64,000 bases of DNA from Mesorhizobium sp. M9A.F.Ca.ET.002.03.1.2 (GCF_003952365.1 NZ_CP034443.1:1171001-1235000); one strand, 5' to 3'; shown: positions 54,182-62,738, numbered from the stretch's first letter. The notes: a model not told the origin generated them from the sequence alone. Program-made: numbers and translations.

Positions 54182-55120
54182 TCAATCCGGCCGGCTGATG
54201 GTGCCGAACAATGCGGGGGCCCCGCGACTGGCCGCCTGCGGTCGCTGGCTGCGGGAGAGCCGCAGATGAACGCGAAGCAGATCGGCTGCAACCTCATACT
54301 GCCGGCTTTCCAACTGGTCGAGTATGGTCAGGTGCTCGCGCAGCGACTGCTTCAGCCGGAAGACGTTGACGCCGGCATAGGTTCCCGGCAGCCGGCGCAA
54401 CCTGAGATGGTCCGACAGCGCATCGGTGACGAACCGGTTGGCGGCGCCGTCGGCGATCATACCGTGAAAGTCGATGTCCAGTCGCTGGAACTCCCTGATA
54501 TCGAATGCGGCGTCGGGTAGCGCCAGCAGTGCCTCCATGCCCTGGCGCAATGCTGCCGCACGTGTTCCATCCAGCCTGAAGCCAGGCGCCAGAACGGCGG
54601 CGGGTTCCAAAAGCAGGCGGAACTCATAGCTTTCCCCTTGTGCCTCCGGATCGTCAGGCGCCCGCCTGAACAGCCAGGACTGTCCCGGCGCGCGATCAAG
54701 AAGGTTCTCATCTGTCAGTTTCTTTAGCGCCTTTAGTACCGTCTTTCGCTCCGAGCCATACCGTCGCATCAGCGCGCCGATGGTCACGGCCTGGTCCAGC
54801 CGGCGCGCCGACCGATCCCGCAGGATCATCTCCGCGAGTTCGTCCTCCTCGGCGCTCGGCAGGTCGGCGGCGACGGTCGCCTGGTTGGAGAGGTCCACAG
54901 CCAGTCGATAGCCGGAGTCAGCTTCCCATCGCACCACGCCTTTTTCGGTGAGCAGGCGCAGTGCAGCCCGCACGGGGGTTCGCGAGACGTTGCAGAGCGA
55001 GGCGATCTGCTGTTCGGGGAGGTGGGCGCCGGCTTCGAATCCGCGCTGCCGGGCCACATCCAGAATGCGCTGCGCAAGATCGAGATGATTGGTGCGCGGT
55101 CGTCTGGCTGCAGCTTGCAT
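54182..55120 (-). CDS. GntR-family regulator with two winged helices and FCD domain
   Basis: A 312-residue regulator. The first winged helix (about 10-75) has HLPEQQIASLCNVSRTPVRAALRLLTEKG. A second, less usual DNA-binding-like segment (about 95-155) reads LDQAVTIGALMRRYGSERKTVLKALKKL. The FCD effector domain (about 165-300) has YEFRLLLEPAAVLAPGF, FHGMIADGAANRFV and LREHLTILDQLE. ATG 55120 suits the family start. It is the first gene of the minus block and divergent from the importer genes with a 237-base gap, so it very likely controls both. FCD regulators usually bind carboxylic or amino acids with a metal. Confidence 0.9.
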   Translation of the reverse strand: MQAAARRPRTNHLDLAQRILDVARQRGFEAGAHLPEQQIASLCNVSRTPVRAALRLLTEKGVVRWEADSGYRLAVDLSNQATVAADLPSAEEDELAEMILRDRSARRLDQAVTIGALMRRYGSERKTVLKALKKLTDENLLDRAPGQSWLFRRAPDDPEAQGESYEFRLLLEPAAVLAPGFRLDGTRAAALRQGMEALLALPDAAFDIREFQRLDIDFHGMIADGAANRFVTDALSDHLRLRRLPGTYAGVNVFRLKQSLREHLTILDQLESRQYEVAADLLRVHLRLSRSQRPQAASRGAPALFGTISRPD

Positions 55121-55140
55121 GGCAATTCTCGTGAACGGAC

Positions 55141-55223
55141 TTGACCGATACGGTTTGACCGATCGCCCTTGCAGACGCAATCGGCCAGATTCCTTAGGCG
55201 ATTTGTCAAATTATGGATTGACG
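55141..55223. promoter_or_regulatory. Candidate operators in the GntR / importer divergent region
   Basis: TTGACCGAT is repeated directly at 55141-55149 and 55155-55163. GTCAA (55205-55209) faces TTGAC (55218-55222) with 8 bases between, an interrupted palindrome of the size GntR dimers use. TTGACG at 55218-55223 could be a -35 element for the plus-strand operon. The region 55200-55275 is clearly AT-richer than its flanks. Candidate sites only. Confidence 0.45.
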
Positions 55224-55357
55224 TATTTTTTTCTGCAATAGTACTGTCAGATCAATCGGCAATAAAAAGACCGGGGAACGGGATCGAAGCGGCGGCACGG
55301 TCGCAAGCGCTGGTCCGACGAATGAAATTCGACGATCAACCGGAATGGGAGTCTGTC

Positions 55358-56423
55358 ATGACCGCCTCAACCTGCCTGCGCCGTCCGTTAAAGATATCTT
55401 CGATCGCACTCGGCCTCGCCCTGGCGCTGTCAGCGCCGGCAGCCGCCGCCGACCTCGTCATCTCCAACTGGGACGGCTACATGGCGCCGGATGCCATGGA
55501 CGCCTTCAAGGCCGCGACCGCTGTTTCCGGAGAGCTCGTGGTTCACGCCACCAATGAGGAGATCATGGGCAAGCTCGTCGCCTCGGGCGGCAAGGGCTAT
55601 GACGTGGTCTTCGTCTCCTCGCCCTTCGCCGAGGTGCTGAACAAGCTTGGCCTGATCGAGACGATCGACCACGCCAAGATCCCCAACCTCGCCAATCTCT
55701 ATCCCGAGGCGGCGAAGCTGCCGCACGATGCCGGCAACAATTTTTCCGTGCCTTACACCTGGGGCACCACAGGCCTCTGCTACCGCTCCGACCTAGTCAA
55801 GGCCGAGCCGGCAAGCTGGAACGATCTTCTGGCCCCGTCCGACGACCTCAAGGGCAAGACCACCATGCTGGCGACCGATCGCTGGCTGCTTGCCGCCGGC
55901 CAGCTCGCCAAGGGTTATTCGGTCAACGAGACCGATCAGGTCAAGCTCGCCGAGGTCAAGGACCTGCTGATCTCGGCCAAGAAGACCTTGCTCGCCTATG
56001 ACGACACCACCTTCTATTCCAAGCTGGTCTCGGGTGAGGCGCTGCTGGTGCAGGCATGGGACGGCTGGTGCAACCTACGGCATCGCCGAGAAGCCTGAGA
56101 TCAAATACGTCATCCCGAAGGAGGGCTCGGACCTGTGGGTCGACACGATGGTGGTGATGAAGGCCTCGGCCAACAAGGACGCCGCCTTCCAGTTCATCAA
56201 TTTCATGCTGGACGCCAAGAACCACGCCTGGGCGGCCCAGAACATCGACTACAAGGTGCCGAACAAGCCGGCGATGGAAAGCCTGCCGGAGGATTTCCTC
56301 GCCAAGTTCCCCAATATGGGCATGCCGGTGGCCGAGTTGGTCAAGTTCGAGCAATTGCGCGACGTCGGCGACGCCCAGCGCGACTATTCGAAGATCGTCA
56401 GCGAGATCAAAGCCGCGCAGTAG
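55358..56423 (+). pseudogene. Polyamine-type (PotD/PotF-like) binding protein, frameshifted
   Basis: A periplasmic binding protein gene split by one extra base. Frame 1 has a signal peptide (ISSIALGLALALSAPAAAA), then DLVISNWDGYMAPDAM, KGYDVVFVSSPFAEVL, VPYTWGTTGLCYRSDLV and LVQAWDGWCN. At 56074-56075 the run AACCTACGG has one C too many (AACTACGG would encode Asn-Tyr-Gly). Frame 1 then reads LRHRREA and stops at 56098. The next frame resumes YGIAEKPEIKYVIPKEGSD, FQFINFMLDAKNHA and ends at 56423. Repaired length would be about 355 residues, normal for PotF. Start at ATG 55358 with GGGAG upstream. Either a real mutation or a sequencing error. Confidence 0.9.
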
Positions 56424-56474
56424 CCGGCAGTTCTGGCATCTGGAATCAGGCTTGCGTTCCTTCAGGCCCCCTCC

Positions 56475-57323
56475 TTGCTGATGGCGCCGGCGCTGGCGTG
56501 GCTCACCGCCCTGATGGTGGTGCCATGCGCGCTGGTGCTGGCGCTCGCCTTCTTCCGGCGCGGCATCTATGGCGGCATCGAATACATCTTCACGCTGGAG
56601 AATTTCGGGCTGGTGTTCGACCCGCTCTATGCCGGCATCTTCCTCAATTCTGCACGCATCGCCGGCACGGCAACGCTGATTGCGGTGGTGATCGGCTATG
56701 CCGCCGCGTATGCGATCGCGGCAGCACCGCGCCGGTGGCAGCCGGTGTTCCTGTTTTTCGCCGTGCTGCCGTTCTGGTCCAACTACCTGATCCGCACCTA
56801 TGCCTGGATCGTGCTGCTCAACCGCGAGGGCCTGATCACCCAGCTCTTGCGCTGGTTCGGCTACACCGGCGAGCCGCCGTCGATGCTCTACACCGAAGGC
56901 GCGGTCATTGCCGGTCTGGTCTACAACTACCTGCCCTTCGTCATCCTGGCTTGCTACGCGCCGCTGTCGCGCCTCAATCCGGAACTCGCGGAAGCATCGC
57001 GCGACCTCGGCGCGTCCGCCATGACGACATTTCGCCGGGTCATCCTGCCGTTGACCGTGCCCGGCATCGCCGCTGGGGCAGTGTTCGTCTTTGTGCTGTC
57101 GATCGGCAATTTCGTCACGCCGGCGCTGCTTGGCGGCGGCCGCTTCCAGATGATCGGCAATCTCGTCTACGACCAGTTCCTGACCGCCAATGACTGGCCG
57201 TTCGGCGCGGCACTGGCGATGGCGCTGATCGCCATCATGCTGCTGGTGCTGACGGCGCAGGCGCTAGCCGCCGATCGCGCCTCGGGCCGTATTGCCGAAG
57301 CGAAAGGAGCCGCCGATGGCTGA
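56475..57323 (+). CDS. Polyamine-type ABC permease (PotB/PotH-like)
   Basis: A 282-residue permease with six spans. Family signature loops are LNREGLITQLLRWFGY and SRLNPELAEASRDLGASAMTTFRRVILPLTVPG (the EAA loop contacting the ATPase). The start is unclear: TTG 56475 or ATG 56481 cut the usual N-terminal region. An in-frame CTG at 56433 would add LASGIRLAFLQAPSL, like relatives, so the original ATG may have changed to CTG. It overlaps the next permease by 8 bases. Confidence 0.88.
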   Translation: MLMAPALAWLTALMVVPCALVLALAFFRRGIYGGIEYIFTLENFGLVFDPLYAGIFLNSARIAGTATLIAVVIGYAAAYAIAAAPRRWQPVFLFFAVLPFWSNYLIRTYAWIVLLNREGLITQLLRWFGYTGEPPSMLYTEGAVIAGLVYNYLPFVILACYAPLSRLNPELAEASRDLGASAMTTFRRVILPLTVPGIAAGAVFVFVLSIGNFVTPALLGGGRFQMIGNLVYDQFLTANDWPFGAALAMALIAIMLLVLTAQALAADRASGRIAEAKGAADG

Positions 57324-58110
57324 GCGCTCGTCAGGCACGCAGCGCACGTTCTGGCTCGTGCTTTTGCTGGTCTTCGCCTTCCTCTACATCCCGATCGCCG
57401 TGCTGGTGGCGCTGTCCTTCAACCAGGGCGGGCTGCCCACCGTCTGGTCGGGCTTCTCGTTGAAATGGTATGCCTCGCTCGCCGGCAACGCCGCGATCCT
57501 TTCCGCCGCCCTCAACACGCTGGTCGTGGCGCTGGTCTCGACCGCGATCGCCACGCTGCTCGGCACGCTGCTGGCGATCGGCGTCGAAATGCGCCGGCAG
57601 TATGGGAGAGGCCTCGAGGCGCTGATCTTTGCGCCGATGATCATTCCCGATATCGTGCTGGCAATTGCGCTGCTCAGCTTCTTCTCCTTGCTCGACTTCA
57701 CCCTGGGCCTGCACACCATCATCCTCGCCCATGTGGTCTTCAACCTCGCCTTCGTCTGCTCGGTGGTGCGTGCGCGGCTGAAAAGCTTCGACTGGTCGAT
57801 CGTCGAGGCTTCCGCCGATCTCGGCGCTTCCGCGCTCACCACCTTCAGGCGAGTGACATTGCCGGTCATCCTGCCGGCAGTCGTCGCCGGCGCGCTGCTT
57901 GCCTTCACGCTTTCGGTGGACGAGTTCATCATCGCCTTCTTCACCGCCGGCGCCGGGCGCGCGTCGACCACGCTGCCGATGCAGATCTATGCGATGATCC
58001 GCTTCGGCATCACGCCGGAGATCAACGCATTGGCGACCATCGTCATGGCGGTCTCGATCACCGCGCTGACCCTGTCGCAGCGGCTCAATCGTGGGGTCAT
58101 CGGCCAATGA
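57316..58110 (+). CDS. Polyamine-type ABC permease (PotC/PotI-like)
   Basis: A 264-residue six-span permease. WSGFSLKWYASLAGN is the family N-terminal motif, and EASADLGASALTTFRRVTLPVILPAVVAG is its EAA loop; DEFIIAFFTAGAGRASTTLP is also typical. A ribosome site AAGGAG lies 7-8 bases before ATG 57316. It overlaps the PotB-like stop and is overlapped by the ATPase start (ATGA), so the set is tightly coupled. Confidence 0.93.
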   Translation: MAERSSGTQRTFWLVLLLVFAFLYIPIAVLVALSFNQGGLPTVWSGFSLKWYASLAGNAAILSAALNTLVVALVSTAIATLLGTLLAIGVEMRRQYGRGLEALIFAPMIIPDIVLAIALLSFFSLLDFTLGLHTIILAHVVFNLAFVCSVVRARLKSFDWSIVEASADLGASALTTFRRVTLPVILPAVVAGALLAFTLSVDEFIIAFFTAGAGRASTTLPMQIYAMIRFGITPEINALATIVMAVSITALTLSQRLNRGVIGQ

Positions 58111-59180
58111 GCGAGCTCCGCACGTTGCTGGCGATCGACAAGGTGTCGAAGAGCTTCGGCCGGGTGACGGCCGTCGACGGCATTTCGCTCGATATCCGCG
58201 AGAACGAGTTCTTCGCCTTGCTCGGCCCTTCGGGCTGCGGCAAGACCACGCTGCTGCGCATGCTGGCCGGCTTCGAGACGCCCAGCGATGGCCGCATCCT
58301 GCTCGACGGTCGCGACATCGCCAGGACCCCGCCCAACAAGCGGCCGGTCAATCTGATGTTCCAGTCCTACGCGCTGTTTCCGCATATGAGCGTCAGGGCC
58401 AATGTTTCCTACGGCCTCGAAATGGAACGTTTGCCGGCAAACGAAATTCGCTCCCGCGTCGATGCCATTCTGGCAACGACCGAGCTCGTTTCCTTCGCCG
58501 ACCGCAAGCCGGAGCAATTGTCGGGCGGCCAGAAGCAGCGTGTCGCGCTTGCCCGGGCGTTGGTTAAGCGGCCGCGGCTGCTGCTGCTCGACGAGCCGCT
58601 CGGCGCGCTCGACAAGAAATTGCGCGGCGCCATGCAGCTGGAGCTGAAGCGCCTGCAGCACGAGGTCGGCATCACCTTCGTCATCGTCACCCATGACCAG
58701 GAGGAATCGCTTGTCATGGCCGACCGTATGGCGGTGCTCAGGGACGGCAAGCTGCTGCAATGCGACACGCCGCATGCGGTATACGAGTATCCGGCGGACC
58801 GCTTCGTCGCCGACTTCATCGGCGTGATGAATTTCGTGCCCGGCAAGGCCACCGCCGATGGGGTGCTCGCTGCCAATGGTGCGCGGATATCGGGCACGGT
58901 TCCCGCAACACTCATCCCCGGCGCGGCCGCGGTCGCATCAGTGCGGCCCGAACGCATCCGGCTGTTCCCGTCGCCAGAAACGGCCAACCGCATTGCCGGC
59001 ACGGTCGAGGCACTCGCCTATCAGGGCCTCGACCTGCAGCTGCATGTCGGCACCGCTCTGTCGCCGAAGCCGTTCCTGGTGCGCGTCACCGCCGACGCAG
59101 CCGACCGGCGGCCGGTCACCTCAGGCGATGCGGTCGAACTTGGCTGGGATGCTGCCGACGTCAGAATTTTCGCGGATTGA
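58107..59180 (+). CDS. Polyamine-type ABC ATPase (PotA/PotG-like)
   Basis: A 357-residue ATPase. Walker A GPSGCGKTT, Q-loop LMFQSYALFPHMSV, signature EQLSGGQKQRVALARAL, Walker B LLLLDEPLGALD and the switch His in VTHDQEESL are all present. The C-terminal TOBE part (about 245-350) has VRPERIRLF and GTVEALAYQGLDLQLHV, as in PotA. It energises the two permeases with the frameshifted binding protein. It ends 16 bases before the second glycosyltransferase. Confidence 0.94.
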   Translation: MSELRTLLAIDKVSKSFGRVTAVDGISLDIRENEFFALLGPSGCGKTTLLRMLAGFETPSDGRILLDGRDIARTPPNKRPVNLMFQSYALFPHMSVRANVSYGLEMERLPANEIRSRVDAILATTELVSFADRKPEQLSGGQKQRVALARALVKRPRLLLLDEPLGALDKKLRGAMQLELKRLQHEVGITFVIVTHDQEESLVMADRMAVLRDGKLLQCDTPHAVYEYPADRFVADFIGVMNFVPGKATADGVLAANGARISGTVPATLIPGAAAVASVRPERIRLFPSPETANRIAGTVEALAYQGLDLQLHVGTALSPKPFLVRVTADAADRRPVTSGDAVELGWDAADVRIFAD

Positions 59181-59196
59181 TTGAAGGAGAACTTTC

Positions 59197-60471
59197 ATGG
59201 CTCAGAAGACGATCGCGTTTTTCCCGGAAGCGGCCTATGGCCCGGCGCTCAATTCGGTCGGCATCGCCCAGGCGGTCGAGGCGCGCGGCCACAAGGCGGT
59301 ATTTCTGTCGGATCCCGGCTTCGTCGACGTCTACAAGGGCTACGGTTTCGAGGCCCATCCGGTGAACCTGTCCGAGCCGATGCCGCCCGAGCAGATGGCC
59401 AAGTTCTGGGAGGACTTCATCAACGGCCACATCCCGAACTTCCGCAAATCGCCCTACGACCAGGTCGACAATTACGTGAAGGACTGCTGGACGGCGATCG
59501 TCGACAGCGCCAAATGGGCTGAGAAGGATCTGCCTGGCGTGCTCGAGGCGATCAAGCCTGACGTCATCTGCGTCGACAACGTCATCCTGTTCCCGGCGAT
59601 TAAGCAGTATGGCAAGCCGTGGGTGCGCGTGATCTCCTGCTCGGAAAACGAGATCGAGGACGAGGGCATCCCGCCGCATCTGTCCGGTTGCGGCGAGAAC
59701 GACCACGCCTGCCATCAGCGCTATCGCAACCATTTCAACGCGGTCATCAAGCCGATCCACGACGACTTCAACGCATTCCTAAGAGCGAACAACGAGGCGC
59801 CTTATCCGATCGGCCAGTTCTTCGAAGCATCTCCCTATCTCAACCTGCTGCTCTACCCCGAGGCAGCAAAATTCAAGCGCCGCCATCCGCTCGACCCGGC
59901 ACAATTCCAATATCTGGAAGGCTGCGTGCGGCAGGAGAAGCCCTACGCCGTGCCGACCTTCGCGAAGAACAATGACGGGCCGCTGCTCTACGTCTCCTTC
60001 GGCAGCCTCGGTGCCGGCGACGTCGACCTGCTGAAACGCATCATCGCGACGCTCGGCAAGACGCGCTATCGGGCGCTGGTCAATGTCGGCGGCTACAAGG
60101 ACCAGTACACGGATGTGCCTGGCAACGTCATCGTCGAGAGCTGGTTCCCGCAGCCCTCGGTCATCCCGCAGGTCGATGCGGTGATCCACCATGGCGGCAA
60201 CAACTCGTTCACCGAGTGCCTGTATTTCGGCAAGCCGGCGATCATCATGCCCTATGTCTGGGACGGCCACGACAATGCCACCCGCGTCGAGGAAACCGGC
60301 CACGGTTTCGGCATGCCGCGCTACGATTGGAGCGACGCCGAGCTGATCGCCAGGATCGAAGCCTGCCTGACCGATCCGGCGATCAAGGCCAAGCTGGCGA
60401 AGACATCGGCGCAGATGCAGTCGCAGAACGGCCCGGAGAAGGCGGCGGGGCTGCTGGAGAGACTGCTGTGA
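59197..60471 (+). CDS. GT1-like glycosyltransferase (paralogue B)
   Basis: A 424-residue protein, clearly paralogous to the one at 52883-54166: FFPEAAYGPALNSVGIAQAVEA, PDVICVDNVILFPAIKQYGK, PWVRVISCSENE, YLEGCVRQE, YVSFGSLGAGDVDLL, ESWFPQPSVIPQVDAVIHHGGNNSF and PYVWDGHDNATRVEETGHG line up along the whole length. GAAGGAGAA lies 8 bases before the ATG. The gene follows the importer ATPase by 16 bases and its stop overlaps the first cupin start by 4 bases. It may add a sugar to, or act on a sugar-linked form of, the amine handled by the pathway. Confidence 0.87.
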   Translation: MAQKTIAFFPEAAYGPALNSVGIAQAVEARGHKAVFLSDPGFVDVYKGYGFEAHPVNLSEPMPPEQMAKFWEDFINGHIPNFRKSPYDQVDNYVKDCWTAIVDSAKWAEKDLPGVLEAIKPDVICVDNVILFPAIKQYGKPWVRVISCSENEIEDEGIPPHLSGCGENDHACHQRYRNHFNAVIKPIHDDFNAFLRANNEAPYPIGQFFEASPYLNLLLYPEAAKFKRRHPLDPAQFQYLEGCVRQEKPYAVPTFAKNNDGPLLYVSFGSLGAGDVDLLKRIIATLGKTRYRALVNVGGYKDQYTDVPGNVIVESWFPQPSVIPQVDAVIHHGGNNSFTECLYFGKPAIIMPYVWDGHDNATRVEETGHGFGMPRYDWSDAELIARIEACLTDPAIKAKLAKTSAQMQSQNGPEKAAGLLERLL

Positions 60472-60818
60472 CCTCCTCCGCACCGCACCTCCACCAAGCC
60501 TCCACCCGCACTGACCTCGTCGACTGGGGCGCGCAGCCGGATGCGCTGGAGGGCGCCTCGCACTCCACCGGCAGGCTCGTCCACAAGGGGCCGAACAACC
60601 AGCCGGAATCCGGCATCTGGGTCTGCACGCCCGGCCGCTGGCGGCTGGCGATTCCGCGGGACGAATTGTGCCATTTCGTTGCCGGCCGCGCGACCTACAG
60701 ATCAGACGACGGCGAGGTGATCGAGGTCTCCGCCGCCACGGCTGTCATGTTTCCGGCCGGCTGGGCGGGTGAATGCACCGTCCACGAGACCATTCGCAAT
60801 ATCTACATGCTGGCTTGA
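60468..60818 (+). CDS. Small cupin (DUF861/EutQ-like), copy 1
   Basis: A 116-residue single-domain cupin starting at GTG 60468, overlapping the glycosyltransferase stop (GTGA). Main features are TRTDLVDWGAQPDALEG, GIWVCTPGRWRLAIPRDELC, HFVAGRATYRSDDGEVIEV and FPAGWAGECTVHETIRNIY. This is the compact cupin_3 type seen beside amine-catabolism genes. In copy 2 the loop has Cys-His-Cys-His (GKWHCHVTRDEFCHFLEG); here some of those residues differ (RWRLAIPRDELCHF), so the metal site may be incomplete in this copy. Function unknown. Confidence 0.8.
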   Translation: MTSSAPHLHQASTRTDLVDWGAQPDALEGASHSTGRLVHKGPNNQPESGIWVCTPGRWRLAIPRDELCHFVAGRATYRSDDGEVIEVSAATAVMFPAGWAGECTVHETIRNIYMLA

Positions 60819-60841
60819 AGCCAGCCACCGGAGCTCCTGAC

Positions 60842-61186
60842 ATGACCACACCCATCATGAAATCCCCGCTCGCCATTACCGACCTGGTCGATTGGGGTGT
60901 CATCCCCACCATGATCGAGGGCGAATCCCGCACCTCGGGCAAATTGCTGCACAAGGGGCCGGACGGCCGATCCGAATGCGGGGTGTGGGTGTGCACGCCA
61001 GGCAAATGGCACTGCCACGTCACCCGCGACGAGTTCTGCCATTTCCTCGAGGGCCGCTGCACCTATGTCCACGAATCCGGCGAGGTGATCGAGATCGAAC
61101 CGGACACCGCGGCGTTCTTCCCGCAGGACTGGAAGGGCGTCTGCACCGTCCACGAGACCATCAAGAAGGTCTACATGATCCGCTGA
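60842..61186 (+). CDS. Small cupin (DUF861/EutQ-like), copy 2
   Basis: A 114-residue paralogue of copy 1, 23 bases downstream. TDLVDWGVIPTMIEGESR, GVWVCTPGKWHCHVTRDEFC, HFLEGRCTYVHESGEVIEI and FPQDWKGVCTVHETIKKVY align along the full length. It keeps the His and Glu positions expected for a cupin metal site. It begins at ATG 60842 with GGAGC 7 bases upstream. Two tandem cupins suggest a heterodimer or one subunit being regulatory. It ends 20 bases before the aldehyde dehydrogenase. Confidence 0.82.
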   Translation: MTTPIMKSPLAITDLVDWGVIPTMIEGESRTSGKLLHKGPDGRSECGVWVCTPGKWHCHVTRDEFCHFLEGRCTYVHESGEVIEIEPDTAAFFPQDWKGVCTVHETIKKVYMIR

Positions 61187-61206
61187 GCGGGCCTAAGAGG
61201 ATTTCC

Positions 61207-62715
61207 ATGGACTTTTCACCTGACCGGCCGACCTACTTCATCAATCCGGATTATCGGCCGATGGCCGGCGCGGAAAAACCGGTGGTCGATCCGGCGACGC
61301 TCGAAACCGTCGGCGCCATCGCGGCCGCCGCCGACGGAGAGATCGACGCCGTGCTCGCCGCAGCGGCCAAGGCGCAGGCGGTGTGGAAAAAACTCGACGC
61401 CAAGAGCCGGGCCAGGTATCTGCACGCCGTCGCCAACGCCATCGAGGCGGCCGACTTCACACGCTGCGCCGAGCTGATGGTGCGCGAGATGGGCAAGCCC
61501 TATCCGGAAGCGATCGGCGAGATCGCCAATTGCGCGCCGATCTTTCGCTACTATGCCGAAATGGCTCGAGACGATGCCGGCAAGATCGCCGGCACGACGC
61601 AGGCGGGCTCGTTCCAATATGCGCGCTACGAGCCCTACGGCACGTCCGTCCACATCATGCCCTACAACTTCCCGATCCTGTTGATGTGCTGGACCATCGC
61701 CGCCTCGCTCGCCGCCGGCAATGCCTGCGTGATCAAGCCGGCCGAGGCGACGACGCTGTCGACGCTGGATTATGTCAAGGTGTTCCGCTCGCTGCCCGAG
61801 GGCCTGGTTTCCTGCCTGCCCGGCGGCGCGGCTACGGCGCAGGCGCTGATCGCCTCCGACCGCACCCATGCCGTCGCCTTCACCGGCTCGGTCGCTGCCG
61901 GCAAGGCCGTCGCCGTCGCCTGCGCCGAACGCATGAAGCCCTGCGTCATCGAAGCAGGCGGCAGCGATCCCCTGATCATCAGCAAACATGCCCCGCTCGA
62001 TGTGGCAGCCGCCGGCAGCGTCACCGCAGCGTTCCACCTCACTGGCCAGGTCTGCACCTCGGCCGAACGGTTCTTCGTCGTCGATGCCGTTCACGACCGC
62101 TTTATCGAGCTGTTTGCCGAAAAGACGCGCGCGCTGCGCATCGGCAATGGGCTGGACAAGACCGAGATCGGGCCGCTGGTCAGCGAGGCGGCGCGGGCAA
62201 AGGTCATGCGGCTGGTCGACGACGCGGTGCGCAACGGCGCCAAGGCGGTCACCGGCGGGCGTATTCCGCCGGCGCATACTATCGGCTGGTTCTACGAGCC
62301 GACGATCCTGACCGGCGTCACCCCAGACATGGCGATCGTGCGCGAGGAGTGTTTCGGGCCGGTCGCCGCGATCTGCCGGGTGAAAAATTTTGACGAGGCG
62401 ATAGAGCTCGCCAATGACAGCCCGTTCGGGCTCGGCGCCTCGGTCTTCACCACCGATCTTGCCGAAGCGCACGAGGCCGCTGAACGGCTCGAGGCCGGCA
62501 TGGTCTGGGTCAACAATCCGCTGATCGACAATGACGCGCTGCCCTTCGGCGGCTGGAAGGCGTCTGGCCTCGGCCGTGAGCTCGGCCGCCAGGGGCTCGA
62601 TGCCTTTCGCCGCTCGAAGATGGTCATCATCGACCACAAGCCAGCGATCCAGGACTGGTGGTATCCCTATCCCGACAGCTGGTTCCGCGAGGCCGGGGGC
62701 CGCAAGCATGTCTGA
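61207..62715 (+). CDS. Aldehyde dehydrogenase (PuuC / amine-pathway type)
   Basis: A 502-residue NAD-dependent ALDH. Catalytic Cys283 sits in TGQVCTSAERFF, general base Glu249 in VIEAGGSDPLI and the oxyanion Asn154 in IMPYNFP. Gly-loop FTGSVAAGK binds NAD. EECFGPVAAICRV and GGWKASGLGRELGRQGLDAF are standard. The frame opens further upstream, but ATG 61207 with AGAGG fits the family. In the proposed pathway it oxidises the gamma-glutamyl aldehyde (or succinic semialdehyde) made by the PuuB-like oxidase. Gene order ties it to the two cupins. Confidence 0.92.
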   Translation: MDFSPDRPTYFINPDYRPMAGAEKPVVDPATLETVGAIAAAADGEIDAVLAAAAKAQAVWKKLDAKSRARYLHAVANAIEAADFTRCAELMVREMGKPYPEAIGEIANCAPIFRYYAEMARDDAGKIAGTTQAGSFQYARYEPYGTSVHIMPYNFPILLMCWTIAASLAAGNACVIKPAEATTLSTLDYVKVFRSLPEGLVSCLPGGAATAQALIASDRTHAVAFTGSVAAGKAVAVACAERMKPCVIEAGGSDPLIISKHAPLDVAAAGSVTAAFHLTGQVCTSAERFFVVDAVHDRFIELFAEKTRALRIGNGLDKTEIGPLVSEAARAKVMRLVDDAVRNGAKAVTGGRIPPAHTIGWFYEPTILTGVTPDMAIVREECFGPVAAICRVKNFDEAIELANDSPFGLGASVFTTDLAEAHEAAERLEAGMVWVNNPLIDNDALPFGGWKASGLGRELGRQGLDAFRRSKMVIIDHKPAIQDWWYPYPDSWFREAGGRKHV

Positions 62716-62738
62716 CGCAGCATGGCAGAAGCGGAGCG

